Assembly: GCF_044372965.1 (NCBI RefSeq)
Contig: NZ_JBILQX010000058.1
Location: 1-19,075, forward strand
Length of the DNA stretch: 19,075 nucleotides
Source: Elstera sp044372965
Lineage (GTDB): Bacteria; Pseudomonadota; Alphaproteobacteria; Elsterales; Elsteraceae
Direction of reading: 5' to 3'
The notes under the pieces are model-generated. The model saw only the letters and a program-made list of their open reading frames with translations. It did not search any database and was not told the DNA's origin. Shown here in pieces: positions 13,666-19,075 of this stretch. Numbering within the stretch: the first letter of the stretch is position 1; the number at the start of each line of letters is the position of its first letter. The position numbers and the translations under genes were made by a program.

Positions 13666-14718
13666 ATGAGCGCGGGGCGCAAGTCGGAGGACTTGATGGA
13701 GCAGGGACAGCCGCAGGCCGTGAGTGGTCGCGTTTTCTCGATCGTGATCGTGGATGACACGCGGCCCAGCACCCTGCTGCTTAAAGCGGCCCTGGGCGAA
13801 TCGCCGAACCTCTCCGTTACGCTGTTCACCGATCCGCTCGAAGCCATCGCCTGGGTTGAAACACACCGGCCCGATCTTGTTATCACCGATTACGTAATGC
13901 CCGATATGGATGGTATTGCGCTCGCCCGCCGCATCCGCGCCCTGCCCCACGGCAGCGCCGTGCCGATTATTATGGCGACGGCGCGCAACGAAGCCGCCGT
14001 GCGCACGTTGGCTTTGAGCGCCGGGATTAACGAGTTTCTCGGCAAGCCGGTCGACGGAACCGAATTGCGCGCGCGCGTGCAGAATATGCTGCACCTGCGC
14101 GAACAGCATGTGCAGCTTCAAGAGGCCAACAATCGCCTGCAAGCGCTGAATAAAATGCTGGCGCTCGAAATCGAACAGCGCAAGATTTTGGAAGATGAAC
14201 TGCGCCGCTTGGCGACGCTGGACATGCTCACCGGCGCGCTCACCCGCCGCCGCTTCCTAGAACTTTTCGACCAAGAACTCGCCCGCCGCGCCCGCACCGC
14301 CTCGCCGCTGTGCGTGCTGATGATCGACCTTGATCATTTCAAATCGATCAACGACCGTTTCGGCCACGGCACCGGCGATCTTGCCCTCTCGCATTTCTCG
14401 GCCGTGTGCAAATCCTGCCTGCGCTCCACCGATCACTTGGGTCGCATGGGGGGGGAGGAGTTCGCAGCCCTTCTGCCCGAAACCAATATTGAAGACGCCC
14501 ATGTGGTGGCCGAACGGATGCGCCGCAGCATCGCCGCCGCCAAAATCACCCTGGACGACGATCAGCATCTGACCGTGACCGTCAGCATCGGCGTTGCCGA
14601 ATGCTATGGCTACCAACAGCCCGAAGCGATTTTGGCTGCCGCCGACCGCGCGCTGTATCAGGCTAAGAATAGCGGGCGCAACCGAGTGGTTCGCGCCGCG
14701 CCGCCCGGCACTTTTTAA
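13666..14718 (+). CDS. Response-regulator diguanylate cyclase (REC-GGDEF)
   Basis: The 350-aa product would make cyclic di-GMP from two GTP when phosphorylated. Its receiver domain (about 24-145) has acidic residues D30-D31, phosphorylation site D75 in LVITDYVMPDMDG, T104 and K127. A coiled-coil linker (about 145-185) leads into a GGDEF domain with the active-site variant GGEEF at 262-266, a functional form. The product-inhibition I-site R253-S-T-D256 is placed exactly five residues before it. The domain continues with VTVSIGVAE and ADRALYQAKNSGRNRV. The ATG at 13666 is chosen over 13642 because GGAGGGGGAGG lies just before it. No partner kinase is adjacent. Confidence 0.93.
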   Translation: MSAGRKSEDLMEQGQPQAVSGRVFSIVIVDDTRPSTLLLKAALGESPNLSVTLFTDPLEAIAWVETHRPDLVITDYVMPDMDGIALARRIRALPHGSAVPIIMATARNEAAVRTLALSAGINEFLGKPVDGTELRARVQNMLHLREQHVQLQEANNRLQALNKMLALEIEQRKILEDELRRLATLDMLTGALTRRRFLELFDQELARRARTASPLCVLMIDLDHFKSINDRFGHGTGDLALSHFSAVCKSCLRSTDHLGRMGGEEFAALLPETNIEDAHVVAERMRRSIAAAKITLDDDQHLTVTVSIGVAECYGYQQPEAILAAADRALYQAKNSGRNRVVRAAPPGTF

Positions 14719-14761
14719 TGTAACGTTTGAGCGGCATTTTCCTTAATCAGTTTTTAACACC

Positions 14762-14789
14762 ATCGAGTCGATAGTTCCGTCGACTCGAT
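14762..14789 (+). promoter_or_regulatory. Perfect inverted repeat in the leader of the small secreted protein gene
   Basis: ATCGAGTCGA (14762-14771) and TCGACTCGAT (14780-14789) are perfect reverse complements with an eight-base spacer. They lie 30 bp upstream of the next ATG and 43 bp after the diguanylate cyclase stop codon. A T run follows only ten or so bases later, so this is a weak candidate as a terminator. It could equally be an operator or an RNA hairpin in the leader. Confidence 0.5.
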
Positions 14790-14819
14790 CCAGAGTCCCT
14801 TTTTCCGTTGGAGCCCATA

Positions 14820-15182
14820 ATGCTGAAAACACTTCTGCTGAGCGGCGCGCTCGCTCTGTCGATGACCACCGCAGCCCTTGCGCAAACCGGGTTGATTGGA
14901 AGCTACAAGGTCAACGGCACGAATACAGACGGCTCGGTTTACGACGAAGGCTCGTTGACGATTTCTCAAGAAGCCTCGGGCGCGTATCTCGTTAAATGGG
15001 ATGGCGGCGACTACATCGGTATCGGCCAAGTCTCGGGCGATATCTTCGCCGTGGCCTCGGTGGTCGATCAACGCAATTCCATTATGATTATGAAGATCAA
15101 TCCTGATGGATCGGTCAAAGGCCAATGGTGGCGGCGCAGCGATGCCGGCACCAAGGGCACGGAAGTTTGGACGAAGAAATAA
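14820..15182 (+). CDS. Small secreted beta-rich protein, unknown function
   Basis: The 120-aa product has a Sec signal peptide (MLKTLLLSGALALSMTT..., likely cleaved after ALA). The mature part is about 100 residues, rich in Gly, Ser and aromatic residues: GSYKVNGTNTDGSVYDEGSLTI-like, YLVKWDGGDYIGIGQVSG, INPDGSVKGQWWRR and KGTEVWTKK. The repeated strand-turn pattern suggests a small beta-barrel or lipocalin-like fold. Similar proteins are sometimes labelled fibronectin-binding in databases without clear support, and I do not adopt that. The ATG at 14820 follows TTGGAG. The gene is probably monocistronic, ending in the hairpin at 15195-15225. Confidence 0.78.
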   Translation: MLKTLLLSGALALSMTTAALAQTGLIGSYKVNGTNTDGSVYDEGSLTISQEASGAYLVKWDGGDYIGIGQVSGDIFAVASVVDQRNSIMIMKINPDGSVKGQWWRRSDAGTKGTEVWTKK

Positions 15183-15194
15183 ATCTATAAAAGG

Positions 15195-15225
15195 AAAGGC
15201 CCCGGTTTCGGGGCCTTTCGCTTTT
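15195..15225. terminator. Bidirectional terminator between the small secreted protein gene and lepA
   Basis: AAAGGCCCCG (15195-15204), loop GTTT, CGGGGCCTTT (15209-15218) is a perfect 10-bp stem. On the plus strand it is followed by CGCTTTT, and on the minus strand by CCTTTTATAG. It sits between two converging genes (stops at 15182 and 15238), so it probably serves both. Confidence 0.88.
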
Positions 15226-15237
15226 AGAAGCTGGCGT

Positions 15238-17040
15238 TTAGTCCGGCCCAGTCTTGAGGGCTGCCAGGAAGGCACTCTGCGGAATTTCGACTTTACCGAA
15301 CTGCCGCATGCGCTTCTTACCTTCCTTCTGCTTATCCAGCAGTTTGCGTTTGCGCGAAATATCGCCGCCATAGCATTTGGACAGAACGTCTTTGCGCATC
15401 GCCCGCACGGTCTCGCGCGCGATGATGCGCCCGCCGATAGCGGCCTGAATGGCGATTTGGAACATTTGCTGCGGAATAAGATCCTTCAGCTTTTCGCACA
15501 AAGCCCGCCCGCGCCGGTCAGCCTGGCTGCGGTGAACGATGAGGGCCAGCGCATCCACCGGTTCGGCATTCACCAGAATATTCAGCAGCACCAAATCGCC
15601 GACCTCATACCCATCCAGGCTATAGTCGAAGCTGGCATACCCCCGGCTAACCGACTTCAACCGATCATAGAAATCGAACACGACTTCGTTGAGCGGCAAG
15701 CGATAAACGGCCATCGCGCGGTTGCCCGCATAGGTCAGATCGATCTGAATGCCGCGCCGTTCCTGGCAGAGCGCCAGAATCGCGCCCAAATGCTCGTCGG
15801 GCACCATGATGGTTGCTTTGATCCAGGGTTCCTGAATCTCCTCAATCCGCACCACATCCGGCATATCGGCGGGGTTATGCAGCTCCATTTCCTCACCATT
15901 GGTGAGGACGATCTTATAGACCACCGAGGGCGCTGTGGTGACGAGATCAAGATTGAACTCGCGCTCCAGCCGCTCCTGGATGATTTCAAGGTGCAGCAGC
16001 CCGAGAAACCCGCAGCGGAACCCAAAGCCCAGCGCCGCCGAGCTTTCGGCTTCGAACTGGAAACTCGCGTCGTTCAAGCGCAGCTTTTGCAAGCTTTCGC
16101 GCAGATGCTCGAACTCGGCGGCGTCGGACGGGAAGAGACCGCAGAAGACCACCGGAACGGAGGGCTTGAACCCGGCCAGTGCTGCTGCCGCCGGGCGCTT
16201 TTCTTCGGTAATCGTATCGCCGACCGCACAGTCGGCGACCGCCTTGATCCCGGCGGTGATGAAGCCGATTTCCCCCGGCCCCAGCTCGCCCATCGTGACG
16301 GCCTTCGGCGTGAAGGCCCCCACGCGGTCTACCTGATGCAGCGCGCCGGTGGACATGAGCTTAATCTTCGCGCCGGTCTTCAGAATGCCTTCGCGCACGC
16401 GCACTAGAATGACGACGCCCAAGTAAGCATCGTACCAGCTATCGACCAGCAGCGCTTGTAGGGGCGCCGACGCATCACCTTTCGGCGGCGGCAGGCGCTT
16501 GACCAGCGCTTCCAGCACATCGCCAATCCCGAGGCCGGTTTTGGCGGAAATCATCACGGCTTCGGACGCATCGATGCCGATCACGTCTTCGATCTGGGTT
16601 TTGATCCGCTCCGGCTCGGCGGCGGGCAGGTCGATCTTATTTAAGACCGGCACGATTTCATGGTGCGCGTCGAGGGCCTGATAGACGTTCGCCAGCGTTT
16701 GCGCTTCAACGCCCTGGCTGGCATCGACCACCAACAGCGAGCCTTCGCAGGCGGCAAGCGACCGGCTGACTTCATAAGCGAAATCGACGTGACCCGGCGT
16801 GTCCATCAGGTTCAGCGTATAGGTGATCCCGTCCGAGGCCTTATACTGAAGCCGCACGGTTTGGGCTTTAATCGTAATGCCGCGCTCGCGCTCGATATCC
16901 ATCGAATCGAGCACTTGTTCCTTCATCTCGCGGTCGGTAAGGCCGCCGCAGGCTTGGATCAGCCGATCCGCCAGGGTGGATTTCCCGTGATCGATATGCG
17001 CGATAATGGAAAAGTTGCGGATCAATTCTAACGCGGTCAT
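15238..17040 (-). CDS. lepA: Elongation factor 4 (LepA), ribosome-associated GTPase
   Basis: LepA is a translational GTPase implicated in ribosome back-translocation and 30S biogenesis. The 600-aa product shows the full set of G motifs: AHIDHGKSTL (G1), RGITIKAQ (G2), DTPGHVDF (G3), NKIDLP (G4) and SAKTG (G5). EF-G-like domains II, III and V follow, then the LepA-specific C-terminal domain ending ISRKRKLLDKQKEGKKRMR-like with QSAFLAAL. Length is standard. The ATG at 17040 is preferred over the open frame reaching 17073, because AGAGG lies eight bases upstream and the protein then begins MTALELIRNFSIIAH as in the family. It appears to be a single-gene unit with a promoter at 17069-17097. Confidence 0.97.
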   Translation of the reverse strand: MTALELIRNFSIIAHIDHGKSTLADRLIQACGGLTDREMKEQVLDSMDIERERGITIKAQTVRLQYKASDGITYTLNLMDTPGHVDFAYEVSRSLAACEGSLLVVDASQGVEAQTLANVYQALDAHHEIVPVLNKIDLPAAEPERIKTQIEDVIGIDASEAVMISAKTGLGIGDVLEALVKRLPPPKGDASAPLQALLVDSWYDAYLGVVILVRVREGILKTGAKIKLMSTGALHQVDRVGAFTPKAVTMGELGPGEIGFITAGIKAVADCAVGDTITEEKRPAAAALAGFKPSVPVVFCGLFPSDAAEFEHLRESLQKLRLNDASFQFEAESSAALGFGFRCGFLGLLHLEIIQERLEREFNLDLVTTAPSVVYKIVLTNGEEMELHNPADMPDVVRIEEIQEPWIKATIMVPDEHLGAILALCQERRGIQIDLTYAGNRAMAVYRLPLNEVVFDFYDRLKSVSRGYASFDYSLDGYEVGDLVLLNILVNAEPVDALALIVHRSQADRRGRALCEKLKDLIPQQMFQIAIQAAIGGRIIARETVRAMRKDVLSKCYGGDISRKRKLLDKQKEGKKRMRQFGKVEIPQSAFLAALKTGPD

Positions 17041-17068
17041 TCTCTCAGCCTCTAGATACTTGGGCGGC

Positions 17069-17097
17069 ACCATACTGACCTAAGCCCCCGCCCGCAA
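17069..17097 (-). promoter_or_regulatory. Likely lepA promoter
   Basis: On the minus strand TTGCGG (17097-17092), a 17-bp spacer and TATGGT (17074-17069) give a fair sigma70-type match about 30 bp before the lepA ATG. It is divergent from the prlF promoter at 17124-17152. Confidence 0.45.
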
Positions 17098-17123
17098 CCG
17101 AATGCGTCGGCGGCACGCATCCC

Positions 17124-17152
17124 TTGAAATCGTAAGAATTTTTCCTTACGCT
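17124..17152 (+). promoter_or_regulatory. prlF-yhaV promoter with operator-like dyad
   Basis: TTGAAA (17124-17129), a 17-bp spacer and TACGCT (17147-17152) form the probable promoter. The inverted repeat CGTAAG (17131-17136) and CTTACG (17145-17150) lies within the spacer and -10 region. A bound antitoxin there would block RNA polymerase, which fits the autoregulation known for type II toxin-antitoxin operons. Confidence 0.5.
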
Positions 17153-17177
17153 CAGCGTTCATCCTGAGAGATCAATC

Positions 17178-17498
17178 ATGCCCGATATCCACGAAGTCGC
17201 TACACTGACCTCAAAAGGCCAACTGACGCTGCCCAAAGCGATCCGGCAGGCTTTGGGTGTCGATATCGGCGGAAAAATCGCCTTCGACCTGCGCGATAAT
17301 GGCGAGGTCATCGTTTCCCGTGCCGACGCGGACCATACAGACCCGGCAATCGGCGCTTTTCTGGCCCTGCTGGAAACGGATATCGGCAAAGGTCGCCATC
17401 TCCAATCTTTGCCCGATGATCTTGCCCGCGCAGTGCGGGCGGCGGCGGATCATACGGAAGAGCCGATGATGGACATCGATGGCGACATTGCCTTGTAA
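17178..17498 (+). CDS. prlF: PrlF-type antitoxin (AbrB/SpoVT swapped-hairpin fold)
   Basis: The 106-aa product has the N-terminal AbrB/MazE-like DNA-binding fold at about residues 5-50 (ATLTSKGQLTLPKAIRQALGV, GGKIAFDLRDNGEVIVSRA). The C-terminal part resembles PrlF/SohA (DPAIGAFLALLETDIGKG, ARAVRAAADH). PrlF neutralises the YhaV ribonuclease and represses its own operon. The stop codon overlaps the next ATG as TAATG (17496-17500). The identity of the toxin partner makes this assignment firm. A GAGAG lies before the ATG. Confidence 0.88.
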   Translation: MPDIHEVATLTSKGQLTLPKAIRQALGVDIGGKIAFDLRDNGEVIVSRADADHTDPAIGAFLALLETDIGKGRHLQSLPDDLARAVRAAADHTEEPMMDIDGDIAL

Positions 17499-17950
17499 TG
17501 GACACTCACGGTTGGACCCTGCTGTTCCACGCCTGCCTTATCGAGCAGATGCAGAAACTTCACGCTGCCGCCGAGCGAGCACAGCAGGCCGACCCTCACG
17601 GCTTTGCCGGTAACGCCAACGTCAAACTATTCCGTGCTCTCAGCCGGACGATCTTAGAGAGCGTGCCGAGCGATCCGGGGCGGGAGGAGTTCCGGCAGGG
17701 CAATACCTTGGGGCCGCACCATCGCCATTGGCGGCGCGCTAAAATCGGCCAACGATTCCGCCTGTTCTTTCGCTATGACGCGGCAGCAAGAGTGATCGTC
17801 TACGCCTGGGTGAACGACGCCCAGACGTTGCGATCCGCCGGGAGCAAATCCGATCCCTATGCGGTGTTCGCACGCATGTTGGGGCAAGGCCATCCCCCCG
17901 ACGATTGGGACGCGCTGATGGCCGCAAGCCGGGGAGATTGGGGAGCTTAA
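17498..17950 (+). CDS. yhaV: YhaV-type toxin (RelE-superfamily ribonuclease)
   Basis: The 150-aa product matches YhaV: GWTLLFHACLIEQMQKL at the start, NVKLFRALSRTILESVPSDPG, FRQGNTLGPHHRHWRRAKIG-type basic centre, then RFRLFFRYDAAARVIVYAWVNDAQTLRSAGSKSDPYAVF, ending GHPPDDWDALMA (landmarks only). YhaV cleaves mRNA and slows growth when free of PrlF. The gene looks intact, at the usual family length, with the expected Arg/His-rich active region. It is translated by coupling to prlF. Confidence 0.9.
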   Translation: MDTHGWTLLFHACLIEQMQKLHAAAERAQQADPHGFAGNANVKLFRALSRTILESVPSDPGREEFRQGNTLGPHHRHWRRAKIGQRFRLFFRYDAAARVIVYAWVNDAQTLRSAGSKSDPYAVFARMLGQGHPPDDWDALMAASRGDWGA

Positions 17951-17962
17951 GCCCTCCGACGG

Positions 17963-17999
17963 TTGCCTCATCCAGCAAAATGTTCTAATGTAGGGACAT
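17963..17999 (+). promoter_or_regulatory. phd-vapC promoter with operator-like dyad
   Basis: TTGCCT (17963-17968), a 17-bp spacer and TAATGT (17986-17991) form a good promoter 31 bp before the antitoxin start. ATGTTC (17980-17985) and GGACAT (17994-17999) make an imperfect inverted repeat bracketing the -10 box. This is the expected position for Phd autorepression, and it makes the second module independent of the yhaV operon. Confidence 0.55.
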
Positions 18000-18021
18000 A
18001 TTTTCTGGGCAAAAACCGAGC

Positions 18022-18276
18022 ATGACGATCACCACCCTATCGAGCCGGGAATTCCAGCAGAACGCCAATCAGGCGCAAAAAGCCACGCGCCATGGGCCGG
18101 TCTTCATCACCAACCGGGGCAAACCGACCCAAGTGCTCCTGAGCTTTGAAGACTATCAGCGCATAACCGGCAAGCAGCGCACGATTGTCGAAGCGCTCGC
18201 CATGCCGGGTTTGTCCGATATAGAGCTCGATTTCCCGCCGTCGCGGGCGCACCCCCGCCCCGCCGATTTTTCCTGA
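18022..18276 (+). CDS. Phd/YefM-family antitoxin
   Basis: The 84-aa product has the Phd/YefM N-terminal DNA-binding fold: SSREFQQNANQAQKA, GPVFITNRGKPTQVLLSFEDYQRI. The C-terminal tail (DIELDFPPSR) is disordered-looking and would wrap the toxin, typical of Phd proteins paired with FitB/VapC-like PIN toxins. The stop codon overlaps the toxin start as TGATG (18274-18278). No strong Shine-Dalgarno is seen. An operator-like dyad lies at its promoter. Confidence 0.9.
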   Translation: MTITTLSSREFQQNANQAQKATRHGPVFITNRGKPTQVLLSFEDYQRITGKQRTIVEALAMPGLSDIELDFPPSRAHPRPADFS

Positions 18277-18695
18277 TGTTCATTCTCGACACCAATGTCC
18301 TCTCGGAACTGCGCAAGGTGGGCGACGGGAGGGCCGACCCGAAGGTCGTCGCATGGTTGTCGGGGGTGGACGCGGCCCGCCTTTATCTCTCCGCCATCAC
18401 CGTTCTGGAAATCGAGCTTGGGATTCTGAGGGTGGACCGGCGCGATCCAGATCAAGGGGCGCGGCTGCGCACCTGGATGGACCGCCATGTGATGCCGGAG
18501 TTTGCTGACCGCATCCTTCCCGTCGATGCATCCACTGCCCTGCGCTGCGCCCGACTACACGTGCCCGATCCGCGCGCCGACCGCGACGCCTATATCGCCG
18601 CAACCGCCCTTGTTCACGGGATGACCGTCGTGACCCGCAACAGTGCCGACTTCGAGCCCACCGGCTGCCGTCTGCTTAACCCGTGGGCCGACTAA
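18276..18695 (+). CDS. vapC: VapC/FitB-type PIN-domain ribonuclease toxin
   Basis: The 139-aa product is a PIN-domain nuclease with the expected acidic metal-binding residues: D5 in FILDTNVLSE, E45 in ITVLEIELGI, D104 in DRDAYIAATA, and D125 in TRNSADFE. The motif set and the Phd-type partner place it nearest the FitB-like VapC toxins, which cleave RNA (often tRNA) when released from antitoxin. It appears intact. Its 3' end overlaps the end of the convergent methyltransferase gene by 20 bp (18676-18695), and no terminator is visible between them. Confidence 0.92.
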   Translation: MFILDTNVLSELRKVGDGRADPKVVAWLSGVDAARLYLSAITVLEIELGILRVDRRDPDQGARLRTWMDRHVMPEFADRILPVDASTALRCARLHVPDPRADRDAYIAATALVHGMTVVTRNSADFEPTGCRLLNPWAD

Positions 18696-19075
18696 ACCGC
18701 GCCACCAGTTCCACATGGGGCGACCAGCGGAATTGATCGACGGGCTGCACCCAATCGAGCCGATAGCCGCCGTCGACCAGCACGGCGGCATCGCGGGCAA
18801 ACGTGTCGGGATTGCAGGAGACGGCGGCAATCAGCGGCACGCGGGAGGCGGCGAGTTCGGCGCTTTGGGCTTTGGCCCCGGCGCGCGGCGGATCGATGAC
18901 GACGGCGGCAAACCCGTCCAACTCCGAGGCGAGCATCGGGCGGCGCTCCAAATCCCGTTGCAAGGTCGTCACCGGAAACTGCGCCTGCCGCGCCGCGCGG
19001 TCGAGCGCGGTGAGCGGATCGGCCAAGCCTTCCACCGCCGTTACCCGAAGCCCTTCGGCGGCGAGCGGCAGGGTA
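18676..19075 (-). CDS. TrmA/RumA-family RNA (uracil-5-)-methyltransferase, 3' part only
   Basis: About 132 C-terminal residues are present and the gene continues past the right edge. The frame is open to the window end, so the GTG at 19035 is internal and not a start. Motifs are the SAM-binding region (TLPLAAEGLRVTAVEG), VIDPPRAG, and the catalytic cysteine in AVSCNPDTFARD, ending with the family segment YRLDWVQPVDQFRWSPHVE (VxxxDxFPxTxHVE-like). These enzymes make 5-methyluridine in 23S rRNA (RlmC/RlmD) or tRNA (TrmA). RlmD or RlmC is more likely than TrmA, but which one cannot be told from this part. No truncation is evident apart from the window edge. Confidence 0.9.
   Translation of the reverse strand, partial: TLPLAAEGLRVTAVEGLADPLTALDRAARQAQFPVTTLQRDLERRPMLASELDGFAAVVIDPPRAGAKAQSAELAASRVPLIAAVSCNPDTFARDAAVLVDGGYRLDWVQPVDQFRWSPHVELVARFSRPTG

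Noticed and set aside
15106..16407. 433-aa open frame on the plus strand
   Set aside because: Antisense to the 3' half of lepA. The frame is open only because of GC-rich third positions, and its 5' end lies out of frame inside the small secreted protein gene.
1..19075. CRISPR arrays, tRNA or rRNA genes, insertion sequences
   Set aside because: No regularly spaced repeat, no tRNA-like cloverleaf sequence, no rRNA stretch and no transposase frame or terminal repeats were seen.

Overview
The window is about 19 kb of GC-rich bacterial chromosome. Gene content and order point to an alphaproteobacterium, probably of the Rhodospirillales type: ffh followed by rpsP-rimM-trmD-rplS, a short-chain-acyl regulator of the ScfR/PccR type, and an acetylpolyamine amidohydrolase. 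The exact genus cannot be fixed from the sequence. Gene packing is dense, with many ATGA or TAATG overlaps. The left edge (about 1-290) and part of 11176-11350 are clearly more AT-rich than the rest.

Layout. (1) 1-217: an AT-rich reading frame entering from the left edge. (2) 289-4550, minus strand: a translation and secretion operon read as ffh, a VOC-fold protein, rpsP, rimM, trmD, rplS. It has a strong sigma70-type promoter at 4522-4550 and a strong terminator at 289-322. A near-perfect intrinsic terminator also sits inside the ffh leader (4440-4481). (3) 4594-6576, plus: a two-PAS histidine kinase and a single-domain response regulator. (4) 6593-7252, minus: a MarR-like regulator. (5) 7448-9361, minus: a secreted DUF1194 MIDAS protein followed by a lytic-transglycosylase-like protein with an EF-hand. 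(6) 9530-10860, plus: an acetylpolyamine amidohydrolase coupled by overlap to an orphan HigA-type regulator. (7) 10912-11175, minus: a small secreted four-cysteine protein. (8) 11176-11741: a 566-bp gene-free stretch full of perfect hairpins. (9) 11742-14718, plus: a ScfR-type regulator, a small unknown protein and a REC-GGDEF diguanylate cyclase. (10) 14820-15182, plus: a small secreted protein. (11) 15238-17040, minus: lepA. (12) 17178-18695, plus: two adjacent type II toxin-antitoxin modules, prlF-yhaV and phd-vapC, each with its own promoter and operator-like dyad. (13) 18676 to the right edge, minus: the 3' part of a TrmA/RumA-family uracil-5 RNA methyltransferase, overlapping the vapC end.

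How the genes work together. Region 2 is housekeeping: co-translational targeting (Ffh), ribosomal proteins S16 and L19, 16S maturation (RimM) and tRNA m1G37 modification (TrmD). LepA and the RNA methyltransferase add further translation functions. The middle of the window is regulatory and envelope-related (kinase/regulator pair, c-di-GMP synthesis, periplasmic proteins). The two toxin-antitoxin pairs form a small accessory island between lepA and the methyltransferase gene.

The least explained signals are the terminator-like hairpin between the ffh promoter and ffh, and the hairpin-rich 11391-11710 region. The latter has a promoter-like dyad at one end and a minus-strand terminator at the other, and could encode a structured RNA of about 300 nt. 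Both are inferences from sequence pattern only.
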